From contig JAEDIL010000082.1 in NCBI GenBank assembly GCA_016292455.1, forward strand, positions 1-7,975: a stretch of DNA of 7,975 bases, in the 5' to 3' direction. The notes beneath the pieces are model-generated. The model was given only the letters and a program-made list of their open reading frames with translations. It did not search any database and was not told where the DNA came from. Made by a program: the position numbers and the translations under genes. This stretch comes from Clostridiaceae bacterium (GTDB lineage Bacteria > Bacillota > Clostridia > Oscillospirales > Acutalibacteraceae). Position 1 is the stretch's first letter. Every line of letters begins with the position of its first letter. Below, piece after piece: positions 1 to 5,065 of this stretch.

Positions 1-1
1 A

Positions 2-82
2 CCGTTTATGGTTACTGCCCCCGTAAACAGCAGAATAATGGATATACTCGACAAAGCTCAGGTATTCTATGAGAGCAACTGA
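2..82 (+). CDS. C-terminal end of an unidentified protein (5' end outside window)
   Basis: An open frame runs from the window edge to a TGA at 80-82, giving about 26 residues that include APVNSRIMDILDKAQ. A mixed, amphipathic composition, plus a + strand terminator 40 bases after the stop, suggests the tail of a real gene rather than chance. It is convergent with the lipoprotein gene on the other strand. The piece is too short to assign to a family and I do not recognise it. The other two + frames have stops in the same stretch or no supporting context. Confidence 0.55.
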   Translation, partial: PFMVTAPVNSRIMDILDKAQVFYESN

Positions 83-83
83 G

Positions 84-107
84 AAAAAACAATCAGCTGC
101 TCTGATT
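84..107 (-). terminator. Rho-independent terminator for the lipoprotein gene
   Basis: On the minus strand, AATCAG (102-107) and CTGATT (91-96) form a 6-bp stem around a 5-base loop, followed after one G by six T (84-89). It lies about 40 bases past the lipoprotein stop codon. The stem is short and not GC-rich, so efficiency may be modest. Confidence 0.6.
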
Positions 108-122
108 TACACACCTCTCAGT

Positions 123-152
123 AGAGTCTGCAAATTGCAGGCTCTTTTATTT
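123..152 (+). terminator. Rho-independent terminator for the upstream + strand gene
   Basis: AGAGTCTGCA (123-132) pairs with TGCAGGCTCT (136-145) with a single G-U pair and a 3-base loop, or 9 bp with a 5-base loop. TTTTATTTG follows. The T-rich tail is present only in the + direction, so it serves the gene ending at 82. It overlaps the last codon and stop of the convergent lipoprotein gene. Confidence 0.75.
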
Positions 153-770
153 GTGCGGAACTGTTTCTGTTCTGATATTTGTTGTTTTGTCAAAAGCGAC
201 CTTGCTTTCCGGCTTCAAGGTCTCCTCAATTTTGAAAAGCCATTTGTTGTAGATAACAACCTCAGAAACCATTTCATTCGAGAGAAAGACCAGCCATTGT
301 GAACCAAGGGCAGAGGTTCTTTCAACAGTTTTCTTTTCCGAAAGTTCGTTTTCTGCAAGAAGTTCTGCAAGAGTTTTTTCGACCTCTTCTTCATTTGCGC
401 CCGAAAAAGCGCAGACAGCCGCGACAGAAGCCTCATAGAACGCCGTTTTTGTCGCCGAGGTCATAAAGACCGGTTTTCCGTTTTCGTCAAGCTTTGAAAT
501 AATTATCCTGCATTCAGAAATTCTGCCCTGATAATCAGTAAACAACCTGATAACAGTCTTTACGCCGTCGGCTTCATCTGCTTCAAGAACATATACCCTC
601 CCGTTTTCGGTATCCTCACCGAAATAGTCTTCGACCCTGATTTCGTTTACGGACAGCTCATTATATCTTTCGGCAAAAAGCTCCGGATTGCAGAATTCCC
701 CCTGAGTACAACCGCCGAGAAAAACAGAAAACAAGACGACGGTCAGAACAAGAATAATCAGACGTTTCAT
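147..770 (-). CDS. Predicted lipoprotein of unknown function
   Basis: The 207-residue product begins MKRLI and has a hydrophobic signal segment at residues 3-18. A lipobox, LGGC, follows with the lipidated cysteine at position 21, so the protein should be anchored on the outer face of the membrane. The mature part is mixed alpha/beta, with an acidic, probably helical stretch at about 125-147 and further cysteines at 27, 87 and 120. No enzymatic motif is visible and I do not recognise the family. Two earlier in-frame ATGs exist (774-776 and 798-800). The start at 768-770 is preferred because AAGGTGG lies 7 bases before it, while the same site is only 1 base from the ATG at 774-776. It follows the E2-like gene on the same strand but is separated from it by a terminator. 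I see no convincing promoter in the short gap, so it may rely on read-through or an atypical promoter. Confidence 0.8.
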   Translation of the reverse strand: MKRLIILVLTVVLFSVFLGGCTQGEFCNPELFAERYNELSVNEIRVEDYFGEDTENGRVYVLEADEADGVKTVIRLFTDYQGRISECRIIISKLDENGKPVFMTSATKTAFYEASVAAVCAFSGANEEEVEKTLAELLAENELSEKKTVERTSALGSQWLVFLSNEMVSEVVIYNKWLFKIEETLKPESKVAFDKTTNIRTETVPHK

Positions 771-777
771 TTTCATA

Positions 778-784
778 CCACCTT
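778..784 (-). promoter_or_regulatory. Ribosome binding site deciding the lipoprotein start
   Basis: AAGGTGG on the minus strand sits 7 bases before the ATG at 768-770. It lies inside the reading frame of the longer alternative that starts at 800, which argues against that longer start. Confidence 0.65.
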
Positions 785-818
785 GTTTGATAATATTCAT
801 AATTTTGATTCAGTATGA

Positions 819-859
819 GAGAAAACGAAACGGCAGCCACAAAAGTGACTGCCGTTTCG
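819..859 (-). terminator. Rho-independent terminator for the E2-like gene
   Basis: A 15-bp stem, 845-859 against 826-840, closes on a 4-base loop with one G-U wobble on the minus strand. On that strand it is followed by TTTTCTCT. No T-run follows in the + direction. It lies 40 bases after the acyltransferase stop and before the lipoprotein gene, and is the strongest terminator in the window. Confidence 0.88.
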
Positions 860-898
860 CAAGAAAAGATTATAGAAAGGGGAGAGAAGATGTCTGTT

Positions 899-1855
899 TC
901 ATGCAACAACGGAGAAGATGTCTTTTTCTTCGCTGTCTTTTACCCATGAGCGGATGATTGAGGGGTTTTCAAAAATTTCATCAAGACGCTTCATGAAAGG
1001 TACTGTTTCACCGAAGTCAAGCGCTCTGTGGTCAAAAGCGATACATATCGGAAGAACGCTTCTTGCTTCAATTTCCTTTCTGCCGCTGTTCTGTTTGACA
1101 ACAACCGGCTTGTCAAGAACTGCGCCGACAGAGAAAGCACAAACCTGAGGAGGAACAATTTCAAGAAGAGCGGTTGCACCCCTCTGAGCGAGATATGTTG
1201 AACCGATGTTTGAAACTGTGACTGTTCCCTGTTCAAGATCCTTGATAGTGAGTCTTTCTGTCTCCGGAATCGCCTCATATTCACGCTTTGCTTTTCCGCG
1301 CAAGTGCGAAACCTTGCATTTTCCGAAATTTGCGCCGTAAATTCTGCCGATAGTCTGAAATATTCTGCCTTTTTTGAGGTTTTTCATCGTGTTGTCAATT
1401 GAAACCGAATACATAGCCTCGGTAAGATTCGTCTTTTCGGCACGGCGGCGGACATCGTTGATATATGCCGTCATTTCATCAAGGTTCTTGTTGCCGAAAT
1501 CACGAAGGTTGATTGTCATCATCTTGCCGTTCGGGAGAATTGTGGGCATCGAGATGTTGATGTCTGAAAAAGTGTCGATTCTGCCGCGGACGAGCTTTCT
1601 GTCAAACTCAATGTGTGAATTCATTATGGGAGCAGCTTTGAGCCCCTCGGCAATTACTTTAAGCATCAGGGTGTTGAAGGTTATTTTGTCTTCACCGGTG
1701 CGGTTGCGGTTAAGTCTTTTATATTCTTTAAAGAAGGATGTGACATCAGGTTCGTACATATATGTAACATGAGGAATGTTCTGCCATGATTCTGTTGTCA
1801 TATTGGCAACTATCTTTCTCTGAATTCCGAAGTACTCAGTGTTCATTACTGTCAT
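899..1855 (-). CDS. Stand-alone 2-oxo acid dehydrogenase E2-type acyltransferase (catalytic domain only)
   Basis: The 318-residue protein matches the catalytic domain of E2 acyltransferases of 2-oxo acid dehydrogenase complexes, related to chloramphenicol acetyltransferase. Visible signatures are GIQRKIVANMT (10-20) and IPHVTYMYEPDVT (27-39), resembling the E2 start 'R..iA.rM..s...iPH.t...evDvt'. Also present are TVTVSNIGS (211-219) and the active-site region AFDHRALDFG (273-282), with the presumed catalytic His276 and Asp280. In the family the motif is HxxxDG; here the position after Asp280 is Phe. There is no lipoyl domain, hinge or E1/E3-binding domain, and no E1 or E3 gene adjoins it. Compared with ordinary E2 proteins there are about 50 extra residues between roughly 146 and 200. 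The start is supported by TAAGGAG 8 bases upstream. It appears to be transcribed alone, between a leader of about 165 bases and a strong terminator. It probably transfers an acyl group from CoA or a lipoyl carrier, but the acceptor cannot be told. Confidence 0.85.
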   Translation of the reverse strand: MTVMNTEYFGIQRKIVANMTTESWQNIPHVTYMYEPDVTSFFKEYKRLNRNRTGEDKITFNTLMLKVIAEGLKAAPIMNSHIEFDRKLVRGRIDTFSDINISMPTILPNGKMMTINLRDFGNKNLDEMTAYINDVRRRAEKTNLTEAMYSVSIDNTMKNLKKGRIFQTIGRIYGANFGKCKVSHLRGKAKREYEAIPETERLTIKDLEQGTVTVSNIGSTYLAQRGATALLEIVPPQVCAFSVGAVLDKPVVVKQNSGRKEIEARSVLPICIAFDHRALDFGETVPFMKRLDEIFENPSIIRSWVKDSEEKDIFSVVA

Positions 1856-1887
1856 AATAGCATCTCCTTACATTACAATTTCTGATT

Positions 1888-1940
1888 TTAACAACAGGTC
1901 AACTTCATACTCGTCAGCGCATTTGTTAACTTGTTGTTAA
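1888..1940 (-). promoter_or_regulatory. Leader hairpin upstream of the E2-like gene
   Basis: Arms 1888-1903 and 1925-1940 pair over 16 positions: a perfect 9-bp outer stem (TTAACAACA with TGTTGTTAA), one mismatch, and a 6-bp inner stem (GTTAAC with GTTGAC, one U-G pair in RNA). The loop is 21 bases. In the transcript of the E2-like gene this would lie about 18 bases before the ribosome binding site. No T-run follows it, so it is not a terminator. It does not match a riboswitch class I can recognise. A role in translation, mRNA stability or protein binding is inference. Confidence 0.5.
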
Positions 1941-1942
1941 CA
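1924..1942. repeat. Perfect inverted repeat TGTTAAC-N5-GTTAACA
   Basis: Two 7-base arms flank TTGTT, giving a 19-bp operator-like palindrome. It overlaps one arm of the longer leader hairpin. It could be a binding site for a dimeric regulator of the E2-like gene, or a small alternative hairpin in its RNA. No regulator gene is nearby to name. Confidence 0.5.
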
Positions 1943-2026
1943 CTTTACATCATATTCCCGAAAAAGTCCATAGTCCGATTGTACAAATTGAGCTTTAATT
2001 AAAAATATTTTTGTGAATATTGCATA

Positions 2027-2057
2027 ATTATATGAGTTATCGTTCACCTTGTGTCAA
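2027..2057 (-). promoter_or_regulatory. Candidate sigma-A promoter for the E2-like gene
   Basis: On the minus strand TTGACA (2052-2057) and TATAAT (2027-2032) are both exact consensus hexamers, but the spacer is 19 bases, longer than the usual 17. Transcription would start near 2020 and give a leader of about 165 bases. A weaker alternative -10, TATGAT at 1949-1954, lies nearer the gene, immediately upstream of the TGTTAAC palindrome, but has no good -35. Confidence 0.5.
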
Positions 2058-2103
2058 ATTATGTCATTGCTTCTTTAATCCTACCTAAAACGAAACAATA
2101 TAA

Positions 2104-2158
2104 ATAAAAAAACTATAACTTTTCAAAAACAGCTTTTGTTTTCAAAAAATTATAGTTT
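2104..2158 (-). terminator. Rho-independent terminator for the asnS-aminotransferase operon
   Basis: AAACTATAA (2110-2118) pairs with TTATAGTTT (2150-2158). Inside it, TTTT/AAAA and AAAAC/GTTTT (2126-2130 with 2138-2142) extend the hairpin around a 7-base loop. On the minus strand a run of seven T (2106-2112, partly in the stem) and TATTTATA follow, about 65 bases beyond the aminotransferase stop. The + side is also T-rich (2158-2167), so it could work in both directions, though no + strand gene ends here. Confidence 0.75.
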
Positions 2159-2220
2159 ATTTTTTTCTGATTATTATCGCCCCGGTTGCGGCATTATTTC
2201 ACCTTTTCAAAACAATGACG

Positions 2221-3501
2221 TCAAATTACGCTCAGAAGCTTTTCAACAGCAGCAAGCTTTACGCAGATGCAGAGAAGTCTTGTTGCTTCAAGAAGCTCGT
2301 TGACCGGCGGATATGACGGAGCAATTCTGATATTCTTGTCCTCCGGGTCGATTCCGTACGGATACGGTGCTCCAATGTTCGTGAGCGTCACCCCGCCATT
2401 TTTGCAAAGCTCCCCTACCCTTTTTGCTGTTCCGGGCATTACGTCGAGGCTTATGAAATAGCCGCCGTTCGGCTCTGTCCAATTTGCAACTCCGTATTCT
2501 CCGATTCCGTTTTCAAAAGCGTCAATAACCGCTCTGAACTTCGGCGCAAGAATTTCTCTGTGCAGCTTCATGTGGCGTTTGATTCCGTCAATATCCTTGT
2601 AATACTTGACGTGACGGTACTGATTGATTTTATCATAACCGATTGTCTGAACGGTCATGCGCTTTTTGATAATTTCAATATTTCTGTCCGAAGCAGCAAG
2701 AGCGGCAACACCTGCGCCGGGAAAACTGATTTTTGAAGTTGAAGTGAATTCAACAACCATATCCTCGTGACCGTATTTTTTCAGAGCATCAAAAATATTG
2801 ACAAGCTCATCGCTTTTCTCAGTGAGGTCATGAATAATATATGCATTATCCCAGATAATTCTGAAATCAGCGGCGGCAGGCTCAAGTCTTGCAATTCTGT
2901 CAACAGTCTCAGCGCTGTATGTTTCGCCGGTCGGGTTTGAGTATTTCGGCACACAGAACATGCCTTTGACGGCAGGATCCTTGACAAGCCTTTCGACCTG
3001 ATCCATATCAGGTCCGTTGCCGGTGAGTCTGACAGGAATGAGTTCCATTCCGTAATACTGGGCAATTGCAAAATGTCTGTCATATCCCGGACAGGGACAC
3101 AGGAACTTGATTGTGCCCTGGTCCTTCCAAGGAATTCCGTCCGAGCCGGTCATCATGCATTGCGTAATATAGTCAAACATAAGGTTGAGACTTGAATTTC
3201 CGCAGACAATAACGTTGTCAACAGGGACTTCAAGAAGATCTGCAAAAATCTCTTTACATTCAATAATACCGGTAAGAAGTCCGTAGTTGCGGTATTCGAG
3301 GCTGTGATTGCCGGCATTGTTTTCCCAGTCGCGCGAAGTAATTGCATCAAGAAGTCCGTTTGAAACCGCAAGCTGGTCAGCGCCCGGCTTTCCCCTTGAC
3401 ATGTCAAGCTTCAATCCCTTGGATTTGAAACGGTTGTATTCTTCTTCAAGCTTAGCTTTTTCAAGGAGAAGCTGTTCCTTTGAATACTCTGAATATTTCA
3501 T
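2221..3501 (-). CDS. PLP-dependent aminotransferase, probable aspartate aminotransferase (Rv3722c-like family)
   Basis: The 426-residue fold-type I aminotransferase has the whole cofactor site. GNSS (101-104) is at the phosphate-binding turn, SNPTG (188-192) carries the conserved Asn, and Asp218 in WDNAY pairs with the pyridine nitrogen. Lys257 in STSKISFPGAG forms the Schiff base, and Arg392 in IRIAPSYPP should bind the substrate carboxylate. The SRGKPG start (35-40), PCPGYDRHF (136-144) and overall spacing match the Pfam family Asp_aminotransf (PF12897). The mycobacterial member of that family, Rv3722c, is an aspartate aminotransferase. It would exchange the amino group between aspartate and 2-oxoglutarate in the cytoplasm. 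GGAGG lies 9 bases before the ATG, within the 19-base gap after asnS, so the two genes are very likely co-transcribed. Related entries are often labelled GntR/MocR-like, but there is no DNA-binding domain. The exact amino-acid preference is inferred from the family. Confidence 0.9.
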   Translation of the reverse strand: MKYSEYSKEQLLLEKAKLEEEYNRFKSKGLKLDMSRGKPGADQLAVSNGLLDAITSRDWENNAGNHSLEYRNYGLLTGIIECKEIFADLLEVPVDNVIVCGNSSLNLMFDYITQCMMTGSDGIPWKDQGTIKFLCPCPGYDRHFAIAQYYGMELIPVRLTGNGPDMDQVERLVKDPAVKGMFCVPKYSNPTGETYSAETVDRIARLEPAAADFRIIWDNAYIIHDLTEKSDELVNIFDALKKYGHEDMVVEFTSTSKISFPGAGVAALAASDRNIEIIKKRMTVQTIGYDKINQYRHVKYYKDIDGIKRHMKLHREILAPKFRAVIDAFENGIGEYGVANWTEPNGGYFISLDVMPGTAKRVGELCKNGGVTLTNIGAPYPYGIDPEDKNIRIAPSYPPVNELLEATRLLCICVKLAAVEKLLSVI

Positions 3502-3520
3502 GTTATGAATCCTCCGAAAA

Positions 3521-4915
3521 TTAGAAATCTGCCGAACCGGTCGTTCTCGGGAACGGAAGAACGTCTCTGATGTTCGAAATGCCTGTCAGGTACATAACAA
3601 GTCTTTCAAAACCGAGACCGAATCCGGCGTGCTTTGTTCCGCCGTACTTACGAAGGTCGAGATACCACCAATAGTCCTCTTCTTTAAGTCCGAGCTCACG
3701 AATACGGTCAACAAGGACATCATAGCGTTCCTCTCTCTGACTGCCGCCGATAATTTCACCGATGCCCATAACAAGGCAGTCGCAGGCGGCAACGGTCTTT
3801 CCGTCATCATTGAGCCGCATATAAAAAGCTTTTATCTCCTTAGGATAGTCTGTTACAAAAACAGGCTTTTTGAAAATCTCCTCAGTCAGATAGCGTTCGT
3901 GCTCAGTCTGAAGGTCGCAGCCCCATTCAACCTTGTATTCAAACTTATCGTTATGTTTTTTAAGCACTTCGATTGCATCTGTATAGGTGATTCTTCCGAA
4001 ATCCGAAGAAGCAACCGCTTTGAGACGCTCAATTAGTCCCTTGTCAACGAACTGATTGAGAAATTCAATGTCCTGACTGCAATTTTCAAGAACATAGTTG
4101 ATGACATATTTAATCATGGCTTCGGCAAGCTCCATATCATCATTGAGGTCAGCAAAAGCAATTTCGGGTTCAACCATCCAGAATTCAGCCGCGTGGCGCT
4201 GTGTGTATGATTTTTCAGCGCGGAAAGTGGGACCGAATGTATAGATTTTCCCGAATGCCTGCGCCATAATTTCTCCCTGGAGCTGACCTGAAACAGTCAG
4301 GTATGCGCTTTTTCCGAAGAAGTCCTGCGAAAAATCGACGCTTCCGTCTTCGTTTTTCGGCGGATTTTCCATATCGAGAGTAGTTACGCGGAACATTTCG
4401 CCGGCGCCCTCACAGTCGCTGCAAGAAATGAGTGGGGTGTGAGCGTAGACAAAATTTCTCTCTCTGAAAAAGCTGTGCAATGCAAACGCAGCAGCCGAAC
4501 GAACGCGGAAAGCTGCGGAATAAATATTGGTTCTCGGACGAAGATGTGCAATCGTACGCAGATATTCAAGCGAATGACGCTTTTTCTGAAGCGGATATTC
4601 CGGAGTAGAAGCGCCTTCAACTTCAACGCTCGTTGCGTTGATTTCAAAGGGCTGCTTAGCCTGCGGAGTGAGAATAACGTTGCCGGTAACAATTACTGCT
4701 GTGCCGACATTGAGCTTTGCGGTTTCGGCAAAGTTTTCAAGCTTTTCCCTTTCAAAAACAACCTGAACACTCTTAAAGCAGCTTCCGTCATTGACTTCCA
4801 TGAAGCCGAGATTTTTCGAATCGCGGTTGGTTCTGATCCAGCCGCAGACAGTAACAGGCGAAGCTGTATAGGACGCTGCATCCTTATAAATTTCTGCAAT
4901 TTCGGTTCGCTTCAT
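3521..4915 (-). CDS. asnS: Asparagine--tRNA ligase
   Basis: The cytoplasmic 464-residue enzyme charges tRNA-Asn with asparagine. An OB-fold anticodon-binding domain occupies about residues 17-100 (VTVCGWIRTNRDSKNLGFME). A class II synthetase core follows: motif 1 around 134-162, CSDCEGAGEMFRVTT (165-179), motif 2 FRAEKSYTQRHAAEFWMVEP (231-250), and motif 3 GFGLGFERLVMYLTG (431-445) with Arg438. The SDCEGAGEMF signature and the C-terminal FPRTTGSADF point to AsnRS rather than AspRS or LysRS, and the length is normal for bacterial AsnRS. A longer reading frame begins 12 codons earlier (4951), but GGGGGA lies 7 bases before the ATG at 4913-4915 and the family begins here. It is the first gene of an operon with the aminotransferase, driven by a strong promoter with a leader of only about 48 bases. 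No T-box can fit in that leader. Confidence 0.97.
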   Translation of the reverse strand: MKRTEIAEIYKDAASYTASPVTVCGWIRTNRDSKNLGFMEVNDGSCFKSVQVVFEREKLENFAETAKLNVGTAVIVTGNVILTPQAKQPFEINATSVEVEGASTPEYPLQKKRHSLEYLRTIAHLRPRTNIYSAAFRVRSAAAFALHSFFRERNFVYAHTPLISCSDCEGAGEMFRVTTLDMENPPKNEDGSVDFSQDFFGKSAYLTVSGQLQGEIMAQAFGKIYTFGPTFRAEKSYTQRHAAEFWMVEPEIAFADLNDDMELAEAMIKYVINYVLENCSQDIEFLNQFVDKGLIERLKAVASSDFGRITYTDAIEVLKKHNDKFEYKVEWGCDLQTEHERYLTEEIFKKPVFVTDYPKEIKAFYMRLNDDGKTVAACDCLVMGIGEIIGGSQREERYDVLVDRIRELGLKEEDYWWYLDLRKYGGTKHAGFGLGFERLVMYLTGISNIRDVLPFPRTTGSADF

Positions 4916-4922
4916 TTGTGAT

Positions 4923-4928
4923 TCCCCC
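4923..4928 (-). promoter_or_regulatory. Ribosome binding site deciding the asnS start
   Basis: GGGGGA on the minus strand ends 7 bases before the ATG at 4913-4915. It lies inside the longer frame starting at 4951, which has no comparable site, so the shorter start is preferred. Confidence 0.7.
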
Positions 4929-4969
4929 AAACAGCGGCACATAGACCGCAAAATAAAAATAACCGTATA

Positions 4970-4997
4970 ATTATAGCATAAATGATGAAAAAATCAA
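4970..4997 (-). promoter_or_regulatory. Sigma-A promoter of the asnS operon (extended -10)
   Basis: On the minus strand TTGATT (4992-4997), a 16-base spacer and an exact TATAAT (4970-4975) preceded by TGC (extended -10) form a strong promoter. Transcription would begin near 4963, about 48 bases before the asnS start codon. The -35 overlaps an A/T run that follows the end of the GH13 gene. Confidence 0.75.
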
Positions 4998-5065
4998 GAG
5001 TCAGAACCCGCTGAATCTGCATATTCCGAAATGATAAAGCAACAGCAACACCCAAAGGAGCAGAA

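Noticed and set aside
69..302. 77-codon + strand open frame
   Set aside because: It runs through the + strand terminator at 123-152 and then antisense to the lipoprotein, and its start overlaps the end of the upstream gene without a clear ribosome binding site.
1374..1772. 132-codon + strand open frame
   Set aside because: It is antisense to the E2-like gene, with no ribosome binding site or recognisable sequence.
1908..1924. Two-codon upstream open frame (ATG CGC TGA) in the leader of the E2-like gene
   Set aside because: It has no ribosome binding site and lies in the hairpin loop, so chance is the simpler explanation.
2001..2012. AAAAATATTTTT palindrome
   Set aside because: A 12-bp A/T palindrome in AT-rich intergenic DNA is expected by chance and has no supporting context.
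3629..4036. 135-codon + strand open frame
   Set aside because: It is antisense to the conserved C-terminal half of asnS and has no supporting signals.
4439..4921. 160-codon + strand open frame
   Set aside because: It lies wholly antisense to asnS, has no ribosome binding site, and its Ser/Arg/Phe-rich product looks like a shadow of the synthetase codons.
4916..4969. T-box riboswitch ahead of asnS
   Set aside because: T-boxes are common before synthetase genes in Firmicutes, but the leader is only about 48 bases and no AGGGTGGNACCGCG-like element or terminator is present between the promoter and the gene.
4988..5019. Terminator after the GH13 gene
   Set aside because: An imperfect stem (5002-5008 with 5013-5019, containing a mismatch and a wobble) is followed by T6 only after a gap of eight bases, and that T-run is also part of the asnS -35 region. 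It is too weak to call, so read-through from the GH13 gene into asnS remains possible.
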